Counted from the stretch's first letter, positions 16,263 to 23,486 are shown. The stretch: 25,806 nucleotides of DNA from CAYSWK01 sp964434735 (GCA_964434735.1 CAYSWK010000012.1:1-25806); one strand, 5' to 3'. A program made the numbers and translations. Notes: a model not told the origin generated them from the sequence alone.

Positions 16263-17485
16263 GATCCGATCAGCTCTTTTTGTATCAGTTTTTGTGCTTC
16301 TGTTTCCTGTCCGCTTTGGACTAATACGAATATTTCTGACATGACGGTGTACTGCCCGAAGATGTTTATTCCATTTTTTTGCAAGGTTCCCGTTGCACGC
16401 GCCATTGAGCCGGGCGTTTCCTGTAAGCCAATCCCGTTTATCTTAATTACTGCAAGTCCGCCTCTTTTTGCCAATGCTTGTGTTTGTGAATTTGAAATCA
16501 CCGTATCATGGAGATCATCAATTGCCGTTAATCCGCTTTCGGGCAAGTAGAAAACCAGGTTATCATGGTTTGCACTCATTCCTAAAAGTGAAATTCTGTG
16601 CCTATGAAATACGGCGAGTAAGTCACTTAAAACTCCCGGGTTTGCGGATATGTTTTCACCGACTATGGTAACTGCGGCTGCTTGTGCGCATTCGCACGAA
16701 ATCTCTATATCCGGAATCGAACCCGTAATAATCGTTCCTTCATCAAGGAGCGTTTTGCTTGCATTACTGATGAGTTTCACTCTCAAATTCTTGTTTTTGT
16801 AGGAGAGCGCTTTTTTATGGAGGAATTTGACTCCCGAATCGGCCAACCCTACAAGCCGGTCAACTGCTATTTTTGAGAGCAGTTTCGGGTTCTTGACCGT
16901 TTTAGGATCTGCAGTCATGACTCCTGCTACATCGCTTACTAAAATAACTTCTTCAAGACCAAGCGCATCTCCTATGACAAATGCAGTCGTATCGCTTCCG
17001 CCCCGGCCGATTGTTGTGAGCTTCCCCTTTTGTGTTTTTCCTATGAATCCGGGCACCACAATTAACTGGGCCGTTTCCATTCTTTTTGCGATTGTTTTAC
17101 GCACCTGTTCTTTCGTATGTTCAAGAAGTAGGTTTGCATCACCGTGTTTTTCATCAGTGATAATGGGCCAATCAGCGTCATCGACATCAAGGAATTCTGC
17201 CATTATTCCTTGAGCTGCGGCAACGGTTGCAAATACGCGTGCGCTTGTGCGCTCGCCCATGGAAAGAATCTCGTCCATATGTTCGGGGGCCGCTTTTTTG
17301 CTTGAACCGTTGGTAACCTCAAGCAGTTGGTCGGTGGTTTTTCCCATTGCAGAAACAACAACTATTACTTTGAGCCCGGTTTTTGCCTGGTCCGTTGCCA
17401 GTTCCGCCGCGCGCCTTATTTTTGACGCATCCGCTAGGGACGACCCACCGAATTTCACGAGCATGATATTTTGTTTTTTGTTCAT
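16259..17485 (-). CDS. lysC: Aspartate kinase, first enzyme gene of the aromatic operon
   Basis: A 408-residue aspartokinase. The kinase part begins LVKFGGSSLAD (K11), with SMGERTSAR and IGRGGSDTTA (159-168). Two ACT modules fill about 275-408, so feedback control by an amino acid is likely. It makes aspartyl phosphate for aspartate semialdehyde, which ADH synthase in the same operon needs; that explains its place here better than Lys or Thr synthesis. Start chosen at the ATG 17485, preceded by GAGGG (17495-17491) at five bases. This Shine-Dalgarno is inside a hairpin (see 17491-17504). A longer frame from 17512 would overlap the leader and is not favoured. Confidence 0.96.
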   Translation of the reverse strand: MNKKQNIMLVKFGGSSLADASKIRRAAELATDQAKTGLKVIVVVSAMGKTTDQLLEVTNGSSKKAAPEHMDEILSMGERTSARVFATVAAAQGIMAEFLDVDDADWPIITDEKHGDANLLLEHTKEQVRKTIAKRMETAQLIVVPGFIGKTQKGKLTTIGRGGSDTTAFVIGDALGLEEVILVSDVAGVMTADPKTVKNPKLLSKIAVDRLVGLADSGVKFLHKKALSYKNKNLRVKLISNASKTLLDEGTIITGSIPDIEISCECAQAAAVTIVGENISANPGVLSDLLAVFHRHRISLLGMSANHDNLVFYLPESGLTAIDDLHDTVISNSQTQALAKRGGLAVIKINGIGLQETPGSMARATGTLQKNGINIFGQYTVMSEIFVLVQSGQETEAQKLIQKELIGS

Positions 17486-17490
17486 GAGTA

Positions 17491-17504
17491 CCCTCTTTTG
17501 AGGG
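17491..17504 (-). promoter_or_regulatory. Hairpin hiding the lysC Shine-Dalgarno
   Basis: CCCTC-AAAA-GAGGG on the minus strand, a perfect 5-bp stem with a four-base loop. The right arm is the Shine-Dalgarno of lysC, five bases before its ATG. No U-run follows, so this is more likely a translation switch than a transcription terminator. Confidence 0.65.
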
Positions 17505-17564
17505 CCAAACAAAACATCATCAAAAAATCGTTTTCAATTCCTTTCCATTTTGTGTTGGCCCTAA

Positions 17565-17660
17565 TTAAAACCAGCTATAGAAATAGCCAAAGCTAAAACC
17601 GAAGAAAAAGCGAAATGCCTTTGTTATTTGGTTTAAGCTGCCATTCATAGGCCAACACAT
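17565..17660 (-). CDS. Aromatic-rich leader peptide (31 residues)
   Basis: A short open frame read from ATG 17660 to TAA 17567-17565. Residues 16-31 are FRFFFGFSFGYFYSWF: 11 of 16 are aromatic, with eight Phe, two Tyr and one Trp; a further Trp is at position 3. No protein family is expected: it looks like a sensor peptide comparable in style to bacterial pheL and trpL. The TATA box at 17689-17696 puts the transcript start about six bases before ATG 17660, so it would be near leaderless; an in-frame ATG at 17648 would give 27 residues. The stop is two bases before segment B of the competing RNA structure. It is followed by the operon making Phe, Tyr and their precursors. Confidence 0.8.
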   Translation of the reverse strand: MCWPMNGSLNQITKAFRFFFGFSFGYFYSWF

Positions 17661-17688
17661 TCCTGTTTATACGTTGAGAAAAAAAGTA

Positions 17689-17696
17689 TTTATAAA
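17689..17696 (-). promoter_or_regulatory. TATA box of the aromatic operon
   Basis: TTTATAAA, centred about 26 bases before 17666. It gives a transcript beginning just before the leader peptide ATG and segment A. The sequence is palindromic, so direction is set by the downstream context. Confidence 0.55.
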
Positions 17697-17719
17697 TATG
17701 CGTGTACGGTTTTGTGCAT

Positions 17720-18334
17720 TTATCCGTAAATGTAAAACTTAAACACAGGACTTTCCTCCACTTGCGGTTCCCCTGCGTTAAATGGCTTATCAGAAATTTT
17801 TACAAATATCTTTTTGCTTGTTGATCGGGTTCCATCGGGCAAGGGCGCGCCATATGCTAGTGATTTTGGTTCGATTCGCACGTAGTACTTCTTTCCTTTT
17901 TCAAGGCAGTAAAGTCTTGTTTGGGTTGTTTCTGATTCTTTTTTAATTTCATTAAGAAGATAGGGGGAAACAAAAAGTCTTAGTTCGCTTGTCGGTTCGA
18001 TTTCAATTTGGGTCTCTTTACCTATATTAAGGTAGAAGGGTTCCTCAGTTATCTTGGTAGTCGTTTGCCTTTCGCCGCCGTCTGAAAATTGAGTATGATC
18101 AAGAAGCTGGTAGTATACACATTTTTTGTTTCCTTCTTGACTTATTATTTCATTTCCATCGATTGTTACTTCCAAATCCGTGTTTATTTGCTCTTTTTGT
18201 CCTGCTATAAATGAATCTAAAGAATATGTTTTCATATCTACAACCTGCAGTTTTTCATCGTTTATGTTTGTTTTTTGAACCTGAGTACACCCTAAAAGCA
18301 ATAGGGACATGAGCACCCATATAATACGTTTCAT
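17720..18334 (-). CDS. Predicted lipoprotein, unknown
   Basis: A 204-residue protein with a lipoprotein signal: MKRIIWVLMSLLLLGC has a positive start, a hydrophobic core and a lipobox Cys at 16. The mature part is polar and probably beta-rich, with many Thr, Glu and Lys and Tyr-Val strands; no catalytic motif or known domain is recognised. It would be anchored to the outer face of the cytoplasmic membrane. The next gene downstream on this strand is the aromatic operon, which has its own TATA box, so it is probably a separate unit. Confidence 0.75.
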   Translation of the reverse strand: MKRIIWVLMSLLLLGCTQVQKTNINDEKLQVVDMKTYSLDSFIAGQKEQINTDLEVTIDGNEIISQEGNKKCVYYQLLDHTQFSDGGERQTTTKITEEPFYLNIGKETQIEIEPTSELRLFVSPYLLNEIKKESETTQTRLYCLEKGKKYYVRIEPKSLAYGAPLPDGTRSTSKKIFVKISDKPFNAGEPQVEESPVFKFYIYG

Positions 18335-18420
18335 GCATTGATTGGATTAAGGAGATTTAAGTAATTAACCTGGCGCGTTTAACGATCGTGTTTATTAATT
18401 GTTTTTAATCGTACTATTTT

Positions 18421-19086
18421 ATGCCTTCAATTATTCAAATTTATCGTTTAGAAAAACCTCCAACTAAGGATGCACGTAACATTTCTCCGTTCGCTTTGAA
18501 ATCAGATACTCATCTTGGAGTTCTTATAGACCGAATTCCTTTTGTTGTTGCTTGGCCTGCACACGGCAAGGGTTTTTCACTGGAAACCAATAGCATTTGC
18601 GGCGTTTCTCGCGGTGGAATTCGTTTTCTTTTTGACGGCCCCGGTTTTGGCGGAGCGCGTCAATTTACTCGCGGATTGCCCGCATCTGTTGCACTTTTAG
18701 CGCCATTGGATGCCATAGTCGATAATCGTGCTGATCGAAATGAGATCGTGTTTCATCCGGATGCTGCGCATATTGCTCAAGTTCCTGTTCTTGAGGGAAC
18801 TGAAAGACGTATTATGTTGGGCGATACTCCCGTCATCATCAGTCCTGTTCAAGATGTACAATTTCTTATTGGGAGGGTTTTGCAAGTGCCTGATCATTCA
18901 TTTTCAATCCAGGCAGAGGTTTTGCCAAGGCCGCCTGGAGAAAGGCCTGCTGCAGCATATATGAACTTGTTTATGCGCCCTGAGTCTTTACACGTTCCTC
19001 GTCGTCCTTTTAGTCGTTATCGAGTTACTGACGTTGATGACCCTTCCGATTTTGAATATCCTCCTTCAGATGATCCGTGTTTTTAG
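18421..19086 (+). CDS. Unrecognised 221-residue protein
   Basis: I do not recognise a family. The protein is Pro-, Arg- and Phe-rich with a short beta-strand pattern and an acidic, Pro-rich tail ending in DDPCF. There is no signal peptide and no membrane helix. Codon use leans more to CGN Arg and GGC Gly than in the neighbours, which may mean recent arrival. It is divergent from the lipoprotein gene; a TATA-like TTTATTAAT (18390-18398) fits a leaderless ATG at 18421. Its stop overlaps the convergent trpA stop by a few bases. Confidence 0.6.
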   Translation: MPSIIQIYRLEKPPTKDARNISPFALKSDTHLGVLIDRIPFVVAWPAHGKGFSLETNSICGVSRGGIRFLFDGPGFGGARQFTRGLPASVALLAPLDAIVDNRADRNEIVFHPDAAHIAQVPVLEGTERRIMLGDTPVIISPVQDVQFLIGRVLQVPDHSFSIQAEVLPRPPGERPAAAYMNLFMRPESLHVPRRPFSRYRVTDVDDPSDFEYPPSDDPCF

Positions 19087-19817
19087 TGGTTATTCAAGGT
19101 TTTAATTAATTCTTCTATGCTTTTTAATCCGTCAAATGGAGTCCTTTCAGCATAGCACTCAACAATTTTGCTTCCAACAATAAATCCGTCAAAACCTTGT
19201 TCGTGTGCTGCCGTTACCTGTTCCGGTTTTGAAATGCCAAAACCAATGAATACAGGAATGGATGTATGCCGTTTTACTGTTTGAACTGTTTTTCTTAAAT
19301 CAGGAAGTTCCTTTCGAGCACCCGTAGTTCCTGCAACTGAAACCACATATACAAATCCTTTAGCAGTGTGTACTATCTGTTTTATTCTGTCTTCAGTAGT
19401 TGTTGGAGTCACCAGCTGGATAATTGCAAGATTGTTAGCGTCGCATATGCCTTTGAGTTCTACCTGTTCTTCCAAAGGTACGTCAGGTACGATGACTCCT
19501 TGGACAAGCCCCTTGCACCTCTTTCCAAACTTTCCAAGCCCATATGCAAAAAGTACATTGTAGTACGTCATAATATAGATCGGTTTTGCGAACTTTTCCT
19601 TTCGTAATTCCTCCATAAATTCAAATGCCTTATCCGTGTTCATTCCGTTCTTGAGCGAACGTTCGCTTGCCGCTTGGATAACAGGTCCGTCTGCCAGAGG
19701 ATCGGAAAAAGGAATGCCGAATTCAAATGCATCTGCGTATGGCTCAAGTGCTTTGATGAGCTGTTTTGTGAATGCAAGATTTGGATCCCCAAGACAAACG
19801 TATGGTGCAAATTTCAT
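19083..19817 (-). CDS. trpA: Tryptophan synthase alpha subunit
   Basis: A 244-residue TIM-barrel protein that cleaves indole-3-glycerol phosphate to indole. FEFGIPFSDPLADGP holds the catalytic E32 and D43 at the standard spacing. The GTTGARKELP and FIGFGIS phosphate loops and the GFIVGSKIV end are also present. It overlaps the trpC-trpB fusion by four bases (ATGA), so the synthase subunits are made together. Confidence 0.97.
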   Translation of the reverse strand: MKFAPYVCLGDPNLAFTKQLIKALEPYADAFEFGIPFSDPLADGPVIQAASERSLKNGMNTDKAFEFMEELRKEKFAKPIYIMTYYNVLFAYGLGKFGKRCKGLVQGVIVPDVPLEEQVELKGICDANNLAIIQLVTPTTTEDRIKQIVHTAKGFVYVVSVAGTTGARKELPDLRKTVQTVKRHTSIPVFIGFGISKPEQVTAAHEQGFDGFIVGSKIVECYAERTPFDGLKSIEELIKTLNNH

Positions 19818-21700
19818 AATATTGCCTCTTGAAACTTTCGTATTTGTTCGACGTCTTTATCTCCTCTTCCAGAAAGGCAAACAACTACAAGATCATTAGG
19901 TTGCAAATTCATTTTTTTCAAGTAGCAAATCGCATGTGCACTTTCTAATGCAGGAATGATTCCTTCTGTTCGGCTCAAAAGCCTAAATCCTTCGAGTGCT
20001 TCCTCATCAGTCACTGAAACGTATTGTGCTTTTCCTTCTTTTTCAAGTTGTGCGTGTTCTGGTCCTACGGCTGCATAGTCAAGTCCTGCAGACACCGAAT
20101 GTGTTTCACGTATTTGTCCATAATCGTCTTGCAATACATACGTTTTCATTCCGTGCACCACTCCCAGTTTTTTCTCTGCAAACCTGGCAGCGTGTTTGCC
20201 TGATCCAATCCCAAGTCCACCTGCCTCCACACCGATGAGTTTACAATTATCATTTCTAAACGTGTGAAAAAGTCCAATAGAATTGCTTCCGCCGCCTACG
20301 CATGCAACGAGCGCATCCGGCAGTCGGCCTTCAGCTTTCAGTATTTGTTTTCGAGCTTCAATTCCAATCACTTTCTGAAATTCACGAACTATTGTCGGAT
20401 AGGGATGCGGCCCTAATGCGCTTCCAAGCAAATAATGCGTGGTCTTTGAGTTTGCAACGTAATCTCGTAATGCTTCATTTACTGCATCTTTGAGCGTTTT
20501 AGATCCTTTATTTACTTGTGTAACTTTTGCACCCAAAAGTTCCATGCGAAATACGTTCAATGCCTGCCTTTTTGCATCCTCAGTTCCCATATACACTTCA
20601 CATTCCAATCCAAGCAACGCACACACGGTAGCAGTTGCAACCCCGTGTTGGCCGGCACCCGTTTCTGCTATGATTCGTGTTTTTCCCATTCTCTTTGCCA
20701 AGAGCGCTTGACCGAGTGCGTTGTTAATTTTGTGCGCGCCCGTATGGAGCAAATCCTCGCGCTTGAGGTATACTTTTCCTCCAACAACTTGCGACAATTT
20801 TTTTGCAAAGTAAAGCGGTGTTTCACGTCCAGCATATTCTTTCAAATAATATGTAAATTCTTTTTGAAATTCTTCAGTAGGAATTATACTCACAAATGCG
20901 TTTTCAAGCTCCTTGAGTACAGGTATGAGTGTTTCGGGTACGAACTGGCCTCCGAACTGGCCGAAGTAGGGGTTAATAGGCATTCCAAATTCTAGTTCTT
21001 TCATTTTTGCAGTAATGTCCTGACTTTTCAAAAGTGTAGCTCCAACCAAAATGCCGGTAACTCCGCATTTTTTGAGCAGTTCAACATCTTCTTTTGAGCA
21101 GATTCCGCTTTCTGCAATAACTTTGCGTTTTGTTGGATGCTTTGCAAGTATTCTTGCAGTATTTTGGATATCGGTTTTCATTGTTTTCAGATTACGATTA
21201 TTAATCCCGATAAAATCCGCTTCGGTTTTAATTGAATCTCTAAATTCCTTTTCAGTATGCGTTTCCAAAAGCACTTGTAATCCTATCGAATGCGCATACT
21301 TTACCAACGAACTGTCTGAAATCCCGCTAATCAAAAGAACAATGTCTGCTCCTGCTTTTTTCCCGGCATCAATTTGCTCCTTTGAACTGATAAAATCTTT
21401 CATAAGAATAGGCAAATTAGTTGCTTTTTTTGCCGTAGTGATATTTTCAAGTGATCCGCCAAAGAAGATTGGCTCCACAAGCACTGAAATTGCAGCGGCC
21501 CCATTTCGTTCGTAGGCTCTTGCAAGCTCTTCTATGTTGCCAGAGTATAATGCTCCTTCAGAAGGCGACTTAGGTTTAATTTCGGCAATAAGTCCGCCAA
21601 CCAATTTGCGAGTAGGAAGTTTTTTATCGATCTGTCCGGAATAGTAACCCGAAGCAATTGTTTGTTTGACTTGTGAAACTATTTGTTCAAGAATCGTCAT
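19814..21700 (-). CDS. TrpC-TrpB fusion (IGP synthase plus tryptophan synthase beta)
   Basis: A 628-residue fusion. Residues 1 to about 238 are indole-3-glycerol phosphate synthase: EIKPKSPS (K42), MKDF (K101), LLETHTE, INNRNL and AESGI. About 240-628 is TrpB of the TrpB1 type: YFGQFGGQFVPE at its start, PLP Lys in HKINNA (K324), AETGAGQHG (E346), CVGGGSNS and EAGGLG. The linked enzymes make and then use indole-3-glycerol phosphate, with TrpA encoded next. Start chosen at ATG 21700, which is 26 bases after TTAAATATG and begins TILEQIV as TrpC proteins do. The frame is open to an ATG at 21733, but that lies at the edge of the TATA region. Confidence 0.95.
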   Translation of the reverse strand: MTILEQIVSQVKQTIASGYYSGQIDKKLPTRKLVGGLIAEIKPKSPSEGALYSGNIEELARAYERNGAAAISVLVEPIFFGGSLENITTAKKATNLPILMKDFISSKEQIDAGKKAGADIVLLISGISDSSLVKYAHSIGLQVLLETHTEKEFRDSIKTEADFIGINNRNLKTMKTDIQNTARILAKHPTKRKVIAESGICSKEDVELLKKCGVTGILVGATLLKSQDITAKMKELEFGMPINPYFGQFGGQFVPETLIPVLKELENAFVSIIPTEEFQKEFTYYLKEYAGRETPLYFAKKLSQVVGGKVYLKREDLLHTGAHKINNALGQALLAKRMGKTRIIAETGAGQHGVATATVCALLGLECEVYMGTEDAKRQALNVFRMELLGAKVTQVNKGSKTLKDAVNEALRDYVANSKTTHYLLGSALGPHPYPTIVREFQKVIGIEARKQILKAEGRLPDALVACVGGGSNSIGLFHTFRNDNCKLIGVEAGGLGIGSGKHAARFAEKKLGVVHGMKTYVLQDDYGQIRETHSVSAGLDYAAVGPEHAQLEKEGKAQYVSVTDEEALEGFRLLSRTEGIIPALESAHAICYLKKMNLQPNDLVVVCLSGRGDKDVEQIRKFQEAIL

Positions 21701-21720
21701 TGTTTTCTTGAGTTTTTGTT

Positions 21721-21754
21721 CATATTTAAGCATTTATGTATATTTTTATTCATT
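21721..21754 (-). promoter_or_regulatory. Shared trp promoter element, copy 1 (trpC-trpB)
   Basis: This stretch matches 24871-24904 in 30 of 34 positions without gaps. It contains TTAAATATG (the likely TATA box, placing the start at about 21700) and, upstream of it, TACATAAA and an AATGAA block. The high match outside the TATA core suggests a binding site for a common trp regulator in addition to the basal promoter. Confidence 0.65.
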
Positions 21755-21772
21755 CTTAGGCATGCCAAAATG

Positions 21773-21780
21773 TTATAAAT
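21773..21780 (+). promoter_or_regulatory. TATA box of the VOC-DUF1428 unit
   Basis: TTATAAAT on the plus strand, centred 24-26 bases before the paired ATG codons at 21801/21804. It implies a leaderless mRNA and supports these starts over the longer open frame from 21666. Confidence 0.55.
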
Positions 21781-21800
21781 TCAGACTTTGCATTCTACTT

Positions 21801-22214
21801 ATGATGTCTGCAAAACAAATTTTTGTGAATTTTCCGGTTAAGGATCTTAAAAAATCAATTGAATTTTTTACCAAGCTTGGCTTTGCGTTCAACCCGAAAT
21901 TTACTAATGAAAATGCGACTTGCATGATTGTCGGTGAAAATATCTTTGCGATGCTGTTGGTTGAAAAATATTTCAAGACTTTTACTCCAAAGCAGGTTTC
22001 TGATGCTCACAATACTACTGAAGTAATCCTGGCCCTTCAGTTTGATAGTCGGGATGAGGTCGATACTGTTCTAAAAAAGGGCTTAGCTGCAGGTGGGAAA
22101 GAGCCTCGCCCGACCCAAGACCTTGGTTTTATGTACAATCGAGCATTAGAAGACCTTGATGGCCACATTTGGGAGATATTCTTCATGGACATGATTAAAA
22201 TGCCGCAAGGCTAA
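21801..22214 (+). CDS. VOC superfamily (glyoxalase/dioxygenase-like) protein
   Basis: A 137-residue protein with the two beta-alpha-beta modules of the vicinal oxygen chelate fold: FVNFPVKDLKKSIEFFTKLGF at the start and DLDGHIWEIFFMD at the end. The late His and Glu are candidate metal ligands. It resembles small bacterial lactoylglutathione-lyase-like proteins; the substrate is unknown. Start chosen from the TATA spacing; 21804 is equally possible. It leads a three-gene plus-strand unit. Confidence 0.88.
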   Translation: MMSAKQIFVNFPVKDLKKSIEFFTKLGFAFNPKFTNENATCMIVGENIFAMLLVEKYFKTFTPKQVSDAHNTTEVILALQFDSRDEVDTVLKKGLAAGGKEPRPTQDLGFMYNRALEDLDGHIWEIFFMDMIKMPQG

Positions 22215-22228
22215 AGGAGGAGATGCAA

Positions 22229-22603
22229 ATGACACGATACGTAGATGGATATGTTATTGTGGTGCCCAAGAATAAGGTTGCCGCATACAAGAAGATGGCT
22301 ACATTAGGAGGAAAAATTTGGATGAAACATGGTGCACTTCACTACGTTGAATGCGTTGGAGAAGATTTGAAAAGTGCTGCAAAATGGGGATGTCTTCCGT
22401 TTCCAAAGATGACAAAGGCGAAGCCAACCGAAACGGTGATGTTCTCATTCATCGTCTATAAATCACGGGCACATCGGGATAGCGTTAATGCAAAAGTCAT
22501 GAATGACCCCGCAATGACCTCTGACAAAAATAAGAATCAGGAGATGCCATTTGAGATGAAGCGAATGGCCGTGGGAGGCTTTGAAACGCTTGTTGATCTT
22601 TAG
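22229..22603 (+). CDS. DUF1428 (YbaA-like) protein
   Basis: A 124-residue protein beginning MTRYVDGYVIVVPKNK and holding MWSFIVYKSR-like and MPFEMKRMAVGGFETLV segments typical of DUF1428, a dimeric alpha-beta-barrel family of unknown function common in bacteria. Start chosen at 22229 because AAAGGAGG ends eight bases upstream; ATG 22223 would be only two bases away. It lies 14 bases after the VOC gene. This VOC plus DUF1428 pairing hints at transfer from bacteria. Confidence 0.88.
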   Translation: MTRYVDGYVIVVPKNKVAAYKKMATLGGKIWMKHGALHYVECVGEDLKSAAKWGCLPFPKMTKAKPTETVMFSFIVYKSRAHRDSVNAKVMNDPAMTSDKNKNQEMPFEMKRMAVGGFETLVDL

Positions 22604-22612
22604 GGTTTTGTT

Positions 22613-22909
22613 ATGGAAGAAAAATTTATAAAACAAATAATTCGTGAAATGTCCTTAGTTCATTGTGCGCACGGAATCAAGGCATGTGCAAAATGCAAGG
22701 ATGCAGTTGAAAAAGGAAAGAAGTACTGTCTTCTTAATTTGTTTAATCTGGGCGACTCAATTGCTACAAGACCTACACTTACTGTTATGGGTGCCGAATC
22801 AGAATATTATGCCTTTGATGTTGTAAAACGATTCGAGACAAAAGAAGAAGCTGAAAAGTACTCAAAAAAGAACGGGGTCGAAATCGTAACTAATTCGATG
22901 TTGGATTAG
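22613..22909 (+). CDS. Small Cys/His protein, unknown
   Basis: A 98-residue protein that I do not recognise. A HCAHGIKACAKC stretch (about 17-28) plus C39 could bind zinc or iron. The C-terminal half looks like a compact alpha-beta fold. No signal peptide. It starts nine bases after the DUF1428 gene and overlaps the convergent trpG end by 20 bases. Confidence 0.7.
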   Translation: MEEKFIKQIIREMSLVHCAHGIKACAKCKDAVEKGKKYCLLNLFNLGDSIATRPTLTVMGAESEYYAFDVVKRFETKEEAEKYSKKNGVEIVTNSMLD

Positions 22910-23486
22910 CCATTTTCAAAAAATTCTCAACCACTTTTACGCCTTCTTTTGTTCCGATGGATTCTGGATGAAATTGGACGCCGTATAAGGGACGCGTCTT
23001 GTGGGCGATGGCCATGATTTGTTTGTCATCTAAGCTTTCTGCGATTATTTCAAGTGCGTCTGGAAGCGTTTTCCTGTCGCCGACAAGTGAATGATATCTC
23101 ATTACCTCAAAGGGATTTGAAACTCTTTCAAATAATGGATGATTCGTGTGCGTAACCAAGCTCGTCTTTCCGTGCATTGGTTTTGGAGCATGTATAATTT
23201 TTCCACCTAAATGACCGATAATTCCCTGGTGTCCTAAGCATACTCCAAGAATCGGGGTTTTTTTGAGTTCCAGGATCACGCGTTTGCAGACTCCAAAGTC
23301 CTTTTCGTTCAGAGGGTTTCCAGGGCCCGGCGAGATAATCACTGCATCAAACAATTCGGTTTTGATCTCATTAAGTGTTATCTCATTGTTCCTTTTGACA
23401 ATAATTTCGTGGCCAAGTGAAGCTACTTGCTGGTAAAGATTGTAGGTAAAAGAATCAAAGTTGTCAATCAAAAGTATCCTCATCAT
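22890..23486 (-). CDS. trpG: Anthranilate synthase glutamine amidotransferase subunit
   Basis: A 198-residue class I glutamine amidotransferase that supplies ammonia to TrpE. The catalytic triad is visible: GVCLGHQ (C83), and HPES (H173, E175). The oxyanion segment SPGPGNP and the MHGKTS segment typical of TrpG/PabA are present. The start overlaps the trpE stop (ATGA). No trpD follows; the downstream neighbour is a convergent gene. Confidence 0.95.
   Translation of the reverse strand: MMRILLIDNFDSFTYNLYQQVASLGHEIIVKRNNEITLNEIKTELFDAVIISPGPGNPLNEKDFGVCKRVILELKKTPILGVCLGHQGIIGHLGGKIIHAPKPMHGKTSLVTHTNHPLFERVSNPFEVMRYHSLVGDRKTLPDALEIIAESLDDKQIMAIAHKTRPLYGVQFHPESIGTKEGVKVVENFLKMANPTSN

Larger units (their letters stand above)
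17486..17666 (-). promoter_or_regulatory. Attenuator-like leader RNA of the aromatic operon
   Basis: This is the 5' leader between the predicted transcription start (about 17666) and lysC. Four segments can pair in competing ways. A is TGTGTTGGCC (17659-17650), B is AGGGCCAACACAAAA (17562-17548), C is TTTTGTTTGGCCCT (17514-17501) and D is GAGGG (17495-17491), the lysC Shine-Dalgarno. A:B is a perfect 10-bp helix, B:C is 14 bp with one bulged C (17554), and C:D is a 5-bp hairpin. Between A and B, AGCTTAAACC (17639-17630) can pair with GGTTTTAGCT (17600-17591), and GCTAT with ATAGC (17588-17584 and 17578-17574). B follows the leader-peptide stop by two bases. The layout suggests that ribosome position selects between exposed and hidden D. 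Confidence 0.75.

Noticed and set aside
17491..17504. CCCTC/GAGGG hairpin as an intrinsic transcription terminator
   Set aside because: No U-run follows on the minus strand; the next bases are the lysC spacer and ATG. Sequestering of the ribosome site explains it better.
17550..17660. Lysine riboswitch or T-box before lysC
   Set aside because: The region is too short for a lysine riboswitch, I see none of its conserved core, and no T-box sequence is present. The coding pattern of the leader explains the region better.
21666..21800. Longer start for the VOC protein
   Set aside because: The extension overlaps the trpC-trpB start and promoter on the other strand, and a TATA box at 21773-21780 places the transcript start at about 21801.
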